Shown here: positions 1 to 12,700 of the stretch, one piece after another
How positions within the stretch are numbered: the first letter of the stretch is position 1
Layout of the letters: each line of letters begins with the position of its first letter
Assembly (NCBI RefSeq): GCF_037975245.1
Contig: NC_092568.1
Location: 6,360,501 to 6,424,500, forward strand
Origin: Apostichopus japonicus
Taxonomy: Eukaryota; Echinodermata; Holothuroidea; Aspidochirotida; Stichopodidae
Direction: 5' to 3'
Length of the DNA stretch: 64,000 nucleotides
The notes under the pieces: model-generated
Database searches by the model: none
What the model saw: the letters and a program-made list of their open reading frames with translations, nothing else
What the model was told of the DNA's origin: nothing
Translations under genes and position numbers: made by a program

Positions 1-740
1 AAACCATTGCTGAGAACTTTTGAAGATCACTCAACTTCAAGGTGGTATTCATATCAAAATAATGGAGAATTTATCCTCAAATCAACAAGGTATAGCACAG
101 CCTGGTCAGATATCTATACTACAACAATACCAAGAGCACAAATCAACTTAACCAGCTTCAAAGGACAAGAAGTGTTCCACTGTATAGTATGATGGAAGAT
201 TCATAGACACAGAACCTGAGGGAGTTATAGTGCAGTTGTTGTGATGAGATAGGGAAGTGAGTTGTGAGAAGAGTCAATGCCAGTGTTGTGTGAATAACAG
301 ATTTACCTCTCACCAAGGCAAGAGAGATACTGAAGGATACTGTTTGATCACAACAGTGACATCACTGCTACTGATTAACCCCAACGAAATGATTCTCAAA
401 GTCAATTGAATTTATTTAATGTAGAAGTTTTGACGCTTGGCACAATGCTTTAATATCTCCTTGCAGGGTGTCTTCCTTTTCCCAACTCTCTTCACCATAG
501 CCACCTATAGGGGACTGAAGTAATACATCCTTGAAAAAGAGTCCAATTAGCCCGCTATAAAAGTCCTATACAAAATAGTGTCCAATATTGGAAGGAGTGG
601 GAGAGCACCAACTGAAGTGAAATATTATCACTGTGAGCCCATCATATCAACAAACCCTCCAACAAGACCATTTCATCTTTAAATAACCAACATAAATTAC
701 ATTCAGGTATAAAACAATAATTTGAAAATTAATTACTTAC
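1..740. other. Part of PPP4R4 intron 3; nothing recognised
   Basis: Lies downstream of the exon-3 donor of PPP4R4 (minus strand). No open segment resembling the following HEAT-repeat exon was seen, so the intron extends past the window edge. The small ORF at 7-192 has no recognisable features. Confidence 0.5.
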
Positions 741-3700
741 CCTGACTTTTGGAACTACCTTTCTCATACCCTCCACTTGATTTTCTCGGATCAACTTTGC
801 CAGATCTCGGACAACACTTATCCTCTGAACATCTTGCCCAGAACTGTTGAAATAAAACATTTTATGGAATAGAAAGTGAGTAAATATAATCTTAAGTTCA
901 TTAAGGATTATAAGAATGACAATATACACACAGCAGAATTTGAGAAAATATGAGACAACTTTTGCAAAACATTTAAAAACTGAACCTAGGTGTTAAAGAG
1001 CAGTTTAACACAATCACTACACTTCAGAAATAACCTGTCAATTGTTGTTCATTATAACTTAACTTTACTTATTTCAACACAATTAATTGACCACTCCATC
1101 ATTTAATGAATTGTACATGTCACATTGATATTAAATGTGTAAAGTCCCAAAACCCGAGATTCTTTCCACTGACTTTCTATGAAGAAACCCATCTGATGGC
1201 TCTTGAAAATCTTGCATAAGTATTATTTTTACAGTTTCACTGATTCCACAAGCCTTTGGGATGTTATTCAACTCACAAGAAGCCTGCAGGTTTAGCACAT
1301 CACATTTCTCTAAAGTGAAAATCACCATCAGCAAAGTGTAATTCTGCTACCACCAAATCCTTGTCAACTAATACCATACCATATTTGATTATTTATGATA
1401 AGCCTATTAAGTTGCTGAATATTAATTTTTTGGTCACAGCATGGTGACATTCCTCAAATATCCAGAGCTTATTGCACAACCTGAAACAGCCCGCCAGCTC
1501 TGAGTTCAGGAAAAAGGACAAAATTGTTCAAACAGTCCACACTCTATGAGTTTACAAAAGTGGGCAAGTTTCCGAGAAAGTTACTGACTGTACTGCTTCA
1601 TAATTGGGTTGCATTTTTAAGGTGTCATTATATGAATGGCTTACAGTTATGGTTTATATCAATCATCAATAATTATCAAAATGCTGTGCGAATAACTGAC
1701 TTATAAGTCAGAAATGACAAACATTCCAAAATCTACCAGCGGCGTGCCCTTTTAGAAAGCCCCCCCCCCCCCTCCCATTTATTTTTTGGCAAACAGATTT
1801 TGCTAGATGATGTATGAAACCAGGAAAATAGAGGATGGGTCAGTTTGTATACTGTAACAGTAAAGTTTTATTTAAAAATCAAAACAACGTTTATAGATTT
1901 ATAAGTACTACAATGCACTGCTACTCTCAGAGTGGGTTATCACACCACTGTAGAAGAGGTAGGAGGAGAGAACTGTCTGCACAGGGAGACACAAATAAGT
2001 GCAGAAATGATGTAACTTATGTACAGTAATATGGTTTGGGTGAAATGAATGTACACAATAACAAACCACAGTAACTGACCAGCACTACTTGGGAGACAAA
2101 ATGAACTATGATGAAAGGATTCATTGATTTGTGGACAGGAACACACTGCTGACAAACCCTTCATAGATAACAGTCTTCAACTGATGTGAACCTACATTCA
2201 ACATACACTTCAAAGAATTATTTAGCAATGACTCAAGTCTGCACAAGGTCCCATTCCAGCAAATCTATGTTCAAATGCTGCAGACTTTGGCAAAGACTTG
2301 ATTTCCCCTTATAGCTAACATTTCCATGACCCTTTCTTTGTACTTTTCAAACAATATATTTGATTTAGCCAACCCCATTGAAGCCCACATTATTGATTGG
2401 TCAACACTGGTCACTACTCTCAATGGTTCTTCAAGAGCATGTCAAAGGATCATGACAATTGGGGTTTTATTTGTTAGGACATTTTAGCTGATCCTATCAC
2501 TACACAAAAGAAAGGTCCACCTGCTAGCCCCATTGAAGTCACACATGATATCCTCTTATGGCTGGAATGGTGACTGGTAAGTCCTCTGTGAGGGCACTTA
2601 TCAGCCACTGGAGACTACATAAACTGTACATCTACAACAAGTGTGTAGTATAGATCTTACTGTAACCTACCTCCTACAGAACCATCTACCTATAGGAGGT
2701 TGTTGGAAGCTTATAATATATAATCTGATTAATATTCATTAATATTCATCAGTGGAAAGCACAAAGCCAAACTGTAACTTAGTGGTCTTAATATGTAATT
2801 AAGAAATGTTTGTGTTTTCTATTTGCCTAAGAATATTGCTAACTTCTGTGCCCATGACAGATCATGTATGTGTTTATTGTTTATTTATTGGTATAATAAA
2901 TTTAAAGTGATCATACTCAATATGATACATCCTGCAAGCTGAATAGCTGAGAGAAAGACTAATTAAATGTCTTCCTCTGAAACAACTGTATAATATCAAT
3001 GATAGTAACGGCACATGTGCACTGACTTGATACACTTTATTAGTTATTACAGTGTAACTGTATTAGCTCTGGCTCTGATTGCATTACACCTACATGTGCT
3101 GTCATTAATATTGTACACTGGCGGTCTTGCTTGGAAATCTTTGCACCTTTAATTATTGGTGCCCCTCAGCCCAGCAGCTAAGAGGAAACCTTGGAAAGCC
3201 CTGCAGCTAGGCAGAAACCTAGGAAAGCACTGCAGCTAGGCAGATACCTTGGAAAGCCCTGTAGCTAGAAGGAAACCTTGGAAAGCCCTGCAGCTAGGCA
3301 GAAACCTTGGAAGGTCCTCCAGCTAGGAGGAAACCTAGGAAAAGCCCTGCAGCAAGGAGGAAACCTTGGAAAGCCCTGCAGCTAGGAATCTCTCATGGAG
3401 AAGCCTTGCAGACAGGAGGATATCTCATTTATTTTGATAATTTACTGTAGGACTAACATTCAGCCCCTACATTGCCTACAGGTGTATAGGAATTATCTAT
3501 AGTTTACCGATCATTACTAACTGTTTGACTCTGTATTGATTAGGTGCGGGATTGTCATTTCTTGCTCTCTCTCCACCTCTCTCTCTCTCTCTCTCTTTAT
3601 ATTTTTTTTATAACATACAGTAAAGTTTCACTGTACTGGCATGATCTGTGACTTCATATAGTAGCTTCAACAGTCTAACTATGTCATCTTAAGATGAATT

Positions 3701-6700
3701 GTTTACCAAGAAGGTTGGGTTAGAGTAAACACAGACATCAATCAATGCATAATCTTGGTACACTACATTACATGTAGTGGGACTTAAGGACTTTCACGGC
3801 TTGTTAGCTAAAGATGTCTTGAAGGCTTCCCAAATATAGGCAAAAAGAATACTCAAGTGTTTCCTAGATAATATTATTCTAGTAAGTCTGCAAAACTTGG
3901 ACACCTCATCATATGCAGTTAATCACATAAAGTCATGTTTAAACTTGTTGGACCAGTTCTACTAAAGTTTGCCAAGCATGTCTAAAGTTGACCTACCTAA
4001 TAAACAGATGACCAATGTTTAGAATTCAGCAGGCCACTGGGCATCAAACTAATGCCATGTGCACTGACTTCTGAACGAATAAGTTGCCTTTTAAACAACT
4101 TGTTATGCTTTCCTAATTTGTAGATCTTATGTCATGACCAGAGTAATGACCAAGGCATGCCTGAGGTAACTCTTTAACAAGAAGGTACCATTACCAGCAA
4201 AACAAACTTCTATAGTTAGCCACATATATATATGGGAAATGTGGGTAAAGTTTCCACCTGCTAAGTATTGCAACCTGCAGCTCCTTATAACTACTGGGAA
4301 GCTTAAATAAGGGAGTAAATCCCACTTAGTAATTAAAATTAATCAAACTTTGTAACTAATTGGATTTATCCTCTCCACATTCTCTCCCCTTCTCTGGCAT
4401 ACTGTCATCCATCAGAATAGAAAGTGCCTGATTTGGTATTCAAAGGATGAATAACTGATTACTGGGGAAGCCTTTATGATATATCCTCTGACCAATGGCA
4501 TAACCAGACTATTTCATCTGGAGGATGGTGCGACCAGTTTGGGTAATTTTCAGTACTTTTGCAATATGCCTCATTCCCAAACACTTTTAACCATGGTAAC
4601 AGTACTGTTAAGATGGTTCTTTACCCAAATTGAACAGTTTATTCCCGAGTTCCATCCACTAAATTGTTGAAGGATAGTCCAACTGAAATATGAACTTGAT
4701 ATATTGTAGAGGAAGTCACTATATACTCTTAGCTGATAACCCTTTGTGCTATGTTCTCATACTATTTATAGTACATAATTGTATTGTTCATACTTTTTCT
4801 AAAACCCTTAGATGTATTTCTATATAATTGGGTGTTTTGGAATATATCTAGTTCTAGTGATAGCTTATCGCTACAGTTGTCTATTCACTAATCAACACAG
4901 GTATGATTTACTGGAAAGTTAAAAATACCAACCAATCACTAGGGATAGCTCAGCCTGGCTTTGCTGGGGTCATTATTCTTAATTACCACTAAGAAGAAAC
5001 TCCCACTTCAAAGAAAGTGTTGATAGATTGTAGTAATGCTAAGACAAGGGGGATTAAAGGAAATTATGAACAAGAGACTAAGTAATAGGTGTAAGTGGAA
5101 GTACCATACCAAAGCAGGGGGCTGCACAATTACTTGCAGAACCATCCAGAGAGAAACACAAATTTAATTTACTGACCAATTGCTGAATGGTCCTGAGTGA
5201 TTACGGGCCACCCTAGATATCCCTAGTCTACTGTCAGCTATTTAAGGTATGAATATTAGCTAGATAAATATACTGTATGATAGATCTGCTAGAGGACATC
5301 TGGTCAATCAGATAAAGTATGAATATTCATAAGCAAACTGACTGACTCAGAATTTTGGATCATTCCTATAATTTGCCAAAACCATTGACATACAATTGTC
5401 TCCTAAAATGTATGAAAACTGCATGTACCCATTACTGGCTTGAGGCATTGTGAGCTAACCACATTTAGTTCCTTGCTAAGGATCAGAAGCTCTGGAAAAT
5501 ATTTCCTGGCTTATAAAGTGAACCATTGGCTAGTCTTAAAATAGTGCACTCTTAGGCTCAGTGAACAACGTAAAGTATTTATAACTGGATAGCAAATCTG
5601 CCAACAATTGAACAATATATCTAGTAGACTGGTGGACAAGATGGCTTCAAAACTACAGTTTATAGCCTCTAGCATACAAGTCTACATGTTGCCATATGAG
5701 ACAAGCCTTGCACTTTTTTACTTTCACATTATCTGTTTAAATTCTTTCCCTTAGTTTTCACTTTCATTTTATCAGCCATGAGGGTAACAAACTGGTAACA
5801 TTTGCAATTGTATGATATATGTTCATCTTAGGACATGTAGGATACATGACTATACCTCATTCAGGCATCAATGATGCTTTGTTTCCTTCTTGTCCTTACA
5901 CAGACATGATGGCCTCACTAAGTTTCTTCAGAGCAAAGTTGCAGATTATTAAGTACTTACACTGTTACCAAGGTTGAATAATGGTATACTTCAAGGTCGA
6001 AAGCAGATAATGTACAGTTTAATGGCCTTTAGTCAATTGACATTCACTTAACTGAACTTCCATTAACCTGCACTGCCACTGTACTACTGAACCTGCACTG
6101 CCACTGACCTACTGTAACCAGCATTGCCACTGTACTACTGTAACCAGCACTGCTACTGTAACCAGCACTGCCACTATTCCACTGTAACCTGCACTGCCAC
6201 TCTACCACTGTAACCTGCACTATCACTGTACCACTGTAACCAGCACTGCCACTGTACTACTATAACCAGGACTGCCACTGTACTACTATAACCAGCACTG
6301 GCACTGTACCACTGTAACCAGCACTGCCACTGTACTACTGTAACCAGCACTGCTACTGTAACCAGCATTGCCACTATACCACTGTAACCTGAACTGCCAC
6401 TCTACCACTGTAACCTGCACTATCACTATACCACTGTAACCTGCACTGCCACTGTACTACTGTAACCAGCACTGTCACTTTACCAGTGCTATAACCTGCA
6501 CTGCCACTATACCACTGTAACCTGCACTGCCACTCTACCACTATAACCTGCACTATCACTGTACCACTGTAACCAGCACTGCCACCGTACTACTGTAACC
6601 AGCACTGCAACTGCAACCAACACTGCCTCTATACCACTGTAACCTGAACTGCCACTGTACTACTGTAACCTGCACTATCACTATACCACTGTAACCAGCA

Positions 6701-9700
6701 CTGCCACTGTACTACTGTAACCAGCACTGCTACTGTAACCAGCACTGCCACTGTACCTCTGTAACCTGAACTGCCACTCTACCACTGTAACCTGCACTAT
6801 CACTATACCACTGTAACCTGCACTGCCACTGTACTACTGTAACCATGCAAATAGAGCAGAAAAGGCATTTAACCAGTGTTGCAGATTAAAGTTGACCATC
6901 CAAATGTTAGAAGACCTTTGAAAAGGATTTGTATCATTCTGAACACCTTTAAACTCTACTGCAGGATATCATCATAAATACATTTTCAATCTTGCGTTGT
7001 CAAATTAAACACACACCATGAAATCAGACATAATCCAGAATTAAACACCCTTATTCTCAGATAGTAAGTCATTGAGGACCTTTATTTGCTTTAATAACAA
7101 CTTGATTAAAGCAGCATTTTGCGTCCTTTTCTATGATATTTCTCAATCTCACTGACTCCATATGCCATAATGACATACATAACTAGCTTATCTATTTAAA
7201 TCTTACTTCAAATGGTGGCATAAAAGTTGAAAAATTTGTAACTTTCAACTTTGTTTTTCTCCAAGATATTTTCCGTTGGGATCCCAATTAACCTCGCCCA
7301 TAATATGAATATTTAAACACTACGAACATCATTGACCAATTCGTAATCCAACACCAAGCTTGATTTGTGTACAGCCTATATGGCAGTTGTACCAGGGAGT
7401 TCCATAACAACTCCCTGGTTGTGCCAACGCAAAGTCTTGAATCTATTTTTAACAACGGCTCATAACTAAACCTGCATCTCTGATTGGTTGAATTCAAACT
7501 AGTGGGTTTGGGGTACTGTATGCGATTAATTTTAAATGTGGAATTTTGTCGTGGATACTTTTCTCATTCTCTGCAAATATCCTTAATTACTCGCCAATTA
7601 ACGATGTTGGCAGGGAAAAACTTGGCTGATATCTTAATTTGCTGTTTTGTGATTGATATATCTGAAAACTCGATGGACATGTCAAAAAAATAGAAAACGG
7701 CGACCAAACGCAAAATGCTGCTTTAAAATGTCCCTCCACAAACAACAGGGCTCTTTCAATCAATTAGTATGGACATTGACATATGAAATGTGAGATGACC
7801 ATTTTTTGGCCCCATTTACTGTGGAAAGAAGCTACAAACATGACTTCCTTACTGTCTACAATAGGTTACTATAGTAACCATTAACAAGTTGAATATCAGA
7901 CGAAAGACCTACATTTAAAATGTTTATTATAACTTTACTTAGCAATCCCCAGACTTTGCATGACCACAGATATTCCACATTCCAGTTGTGTCATATAGAA
8001 ACATATAAATTGTCCATGCACTTTTAAGGAATTTACTTCATGAACTGCCATTTACAATTTACAGTATTTGTGAAAATTTATAAGAGTTTTGTATGACATT
8101 GATGGACAATGTAGTTTTGTTAAGTACAAAAGACACACACATAATCTATCCAGATATCAGGATCTCTTCTAAATAGGCTTAAATATCGGAAATAATGGGA
8201 AAAGATTTAAATGTTTGCCATGAAATGATTGGAGTATAAATAAGGAAACACTACATCATAAAGGATATGTGGCATATGACAGCTTTCCTGATTACTCTGA
8301 AAATAAGGAAACTGTGGGCTAACCCGTGAGAATCTGGACTCCAGGTTAAGAGACCAAAAATAGCAATTTTAGAAATTAGGCCAAGAGCTGTCTGACAGAA
8401 CTTTGCTTAAAGCTACTGTAGATTAAATGAACTGACTAATAAAGTGAATCGTGGGTTTCCCTCTTGATGTGGATCACTTGTAACTACAATATGGTTTGAT
8501 AAATGGCATGTCAGCACAAACTGAACTAGCTAAGTACTTCAAATTTATGCTGATGTAACAAAAACTGAAATTCTGAAAGTTGCAATCATTCTAAAACAAG
8601 GGTACATTACGGTCTGACAGCTGTCTGAGAGTTGCTTAAAGTCAGATTAAATGAACTGACTAATAGTGTGGGTTTTCCTCTTGATGTGGATCACTTGTAA
8701 CTACAAGATGGTTTGATACATGGCATGTCAGCACAAACCTGAACTTACAACTAGGTAAAGTTCAAATTTATGCTGATGTAACAAACACTGAAATTCTGAA
8801 AGTTGCATTCATTATACACAAGGGTGTAGCCATTACATATCATTACATGTAAAACAACCAAATGATTCAGCATTAACAAGGATTAATAGTTTGTTAATAT
8901 TTTGGATAGCAAACACTGTACTTAAGTACTTTACTTCTATTCATGCATGAACCTCTCGTGCTCTCAAAATAAAATGGGTTCTTCTATTTCTTCACTGTTT
9001 AGCATTCTGTTATCCCATCCCCTTCCCTCCCCCACTTTATATGACACACTGTTACCCACTGTTCTACTCCCACGCAATAGATCTCTAATACATTTCGCTT
9101 TTCAGTGTGGAGGATACCACTGTGTATGTTATGTACATAAATACTTTATATTCTAAAGGTGCTACAGCTTTTAAGGTGCAGTTGACCTGTTAAGGTCATA
9201 AGAACCAAGTCCAGGGACTAAAATGAGAAGAACCTTGAGTTTTCTCTCAACTGAAGGCTGAATGTTATCAAAACATCCTCTAGTTTACACAAGTCATGGA
9301 ATACTTTTAATACTGCTGTAGTAAATGAGAATTCCAGCCTGACCTCTTTGCCACCATTATGCTTCATGTGAATCTCAAGTTGTAATATTGCAGAGTAGAA
9401 ATCCCATCAAGAATGTAGGAAGTAGTCTCAATAAACTCAAGCAACACACACACACATCACAACAACACTACAATTAAGGAAATCAAAGTACTCAAAGAGA
9501 TGTGGCAAAGGGAACTTGTAATCTAACTTGCATCAAAACAAATGACTGAACTCAATGTAGAGCTGTACAAGTTTACAGTTAAATAATTCATGTGTCCTCA
9601 ATTATGTAAATCATGCCTAGAGGAAACTCATTCATGACAAGTGAGCGTTTTAACAAACATTTGAGAGCTAATGAAATTAAGGGGAACGTATCTCAACTGC

Positions 9701-12700
9701 TGTAATTTTGGAGAGTGGACCGCATGATTATCATGAACTGTGGATTTGTTTCACGTACATAATATGCAGAAATTTGGGCCTTAAAGCATTGTGGTATTTG
9801 CATTGTACAAAGTTATGTACAAACCAATTCTCTATGATATCTTCGTTTTATCATCAGCTACAGCCTTAGGAGGCTCTTGTGAATAGTATTTTGTTAGGAT
9901 TGTGTGATTGTGTTGTTGATAGTATTTTGTGAAGCGTTTTGTGAAACGCTTCGATACTTTTAGTGATTTAGCGCTATATAAATGAGTATTCATTATTTAT
10001 TTATTGTGATTGTTACGGTTGTTGATAGTATTTTGTTAGGAGATTGTGAATGTTCCATTAGTAATTACAGCTGCATTTAGTCCAGTTTGAGAGGCATCCA
10101 GTGCTGGACTGTTCCATTAGTAATTACTGCTGCATTTAGTCCAGTTTGAGAGGCATCCATTGCTGGACTGTTCCTTTAGTCCTTACTGCTGCATATAGTC
10201 CAGTGTGAGAGGCAGCGAATGCTGGACTGTTCCATTAGTAATTACTGCTGCATTTAGTCCAGTTTGAGAGGCATCCATTGCTGGACTGTTCCTTTAGTCC
10301 TTACTGCTGCATGAATCAATCATGTTCACTTAAAAGTTACATAAAAGATAATATCATTGTGTTGAGTGATGGAGCTGGGACTCCATTTAGGGCCTCCACC
10401 TCCAGAGGTACTGACTTTTAAATTTTATGGAGTCACCAAGCCGAGCATTCATGTAATGTAATAGTATTATTAGTATGATCCAATAAGAGAAAGTAGATCC
10501 CATATGAGCTTAACTGAAGAGTCAGTACCTTATAATGTGTTTAAACTTAAAGTTTGTACATCATATAACATTCTTGCTAAACTAGTGGACAGTTACTGTA
10601 TAAAGAGAAAGCTGTGACTTTGATTTCTATACTCTAAGACTGTTCAAACTTCATGGCAGTGTCAGCAGCAACCATCCACATAATGAGACATACAACATAT
10701 GATTTGCAAAATAGACCCTTTGTTACACACTATTTGATTCATGGACAATTAACCATTCGCATGTGTGAACTATATCAATGGAAATCAACCAAAGTTTTCA
10801 AGAGTTTGATAATCTTTGTATCTCAGTGTTCACCAAGGTACTGATGTGTGATGAATAGGAATTAACACAGCCTTACTCATTGGTAAGAAACAATGAATGA
10901 TAAATGTTTACACTAGACCTGGTAGCTATGATGCACTGGATCCTACTTGTTTGAGTAAGGACCAATCAGATCTTATCAGCCACACAGTATCTTGGGACTA
11001 TCACATTACTATTTACAGTACAGTGCTACTACTGTTGCCTATTTGCTGGTTGCTTAGTGGTTGATAACTGTAAACAAAGGTTATTGTAGTCCTTGAAACG
11101 GTCAACCTCACTGTTTATTATGCATAGATCTATGAACCTAGAAGGAAAGCAAAGGCTACTACTGCACAGTGTTGAATGATTGGCAACATGATAAGTAAGA
11201 ATTCGGCCCAATTACCTCATGTATCTCAAATTGGCAGCAAATGTTTGATATAAAATAAATGCAAATTTTACAGACTAAATCCAGCTACTAAAGTCATTCA
11301 ACACAAATTGCATGATCAGTGATCCTCCTCACGGTGACCATTATGCAAATACCCTCCTCACAGTGACCGTCATGGATATATACCCTCCTCACAGGGACCA
11401 TCATACACATAGCCTCCTCACAGGGACCATCATGGAATTACCTCTTTAAAGTGACCACCATGCACATAGCCTCAGATAGGACCATCATGCACATAGCCTC
11501 AAGACAGGACCATCATGCACATACCATCAAGACAGGACCATCCTGCACATAGCCTCAAGACAGGACCATCCTGCACATAGCCTCAAGACAGGACCATCAT
11601 GCACATAGCCTCAAGACAGGACCATCATGAACATACCATCAAGACAGGACCATCCTGCACATAGCCTCAAGACAGGACCATCACACACGTAGCCTCCTCA
11701 CAGTGACCATCATGGAATAACCTCTTTAAAGTGACCATCATGCACATAGCCTCAAGACAGGACCAACATGAACATGTACCATCAAGACAGGACCATCCTG
11801 CACATAGGGCTCAAGAGAGGACCATCCTGCACATAGCCTCAAGACAGGACCATCCTGCACATAGCCTCAAGACAGGACCATCCTGCACATAGGGCTCAAG
11901 ACAGAACCATCCTGCACATAGCCTCAAGACAGGACCATCCTGCACATAGCCTCAAGACAGGACCATCCTGCACATAGGGCTCAAGACATGACCATCCTGC
12001 ACATAGCCTCAAGACAGGACCATGCTGCACATAGCCTCAAGACAGGACCATCCTGCACATAGGACTCAAGACAGGACCATCCTGCACATAGCCTCAAGAC
12101 AGGACCATCCTGCACATAGCCTCAATACAGGACCATCCTGCACATAGCCTCAAGACAGGACCATCCTGCACATAGCCTCAAGACAATATCCTCATGCTTA
12201 TATGCAGGGCTGATATTAAGAATGTTAGCTGTCTTTCCCTGCAAGTAGACTACCACACACTTCAAAGGCTAACCTGTACTGCATTGCCGCTAATTACGTC
12301 ATCTCTATATCCTAAAGGCAATTACTATTTCCTAGATCTTTCAGCAAATTATAGATTATCCTTCATCATGAACCTCAACTGATACTCTTTCTACTTTCCA
12401 CTACCTGTCAATTCTTGATGTCTGATGACCATACTGCAATGTGCTATCTCCATCTAGTCCCTTTAACTAGAATAACAGTCACTCAGATACCAGAACCCCA
12501 GTGAACAGTGAAGTTCAGTTACCCCGCACAACATTCATTAACGGATTATAATCACAGCTGGAAGTTCCATCTTATATTCACTACTTACTGAGAAGATAGC
12601 TCTATACTTACAACTTCACCGTACAGATTGACATGAAAAATGCACATAACAAGAGCTATACAAACCAGGTGAAATTGTATGCAGTAATTCAATACACATC

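Noticed and set aside
11325-12190. Possible CRISPR-like array of regular 28-bp repeats
   Set aside because: Units are contiguous with no unique spacers, and the host is a eukaryote; it is a minisatellite.
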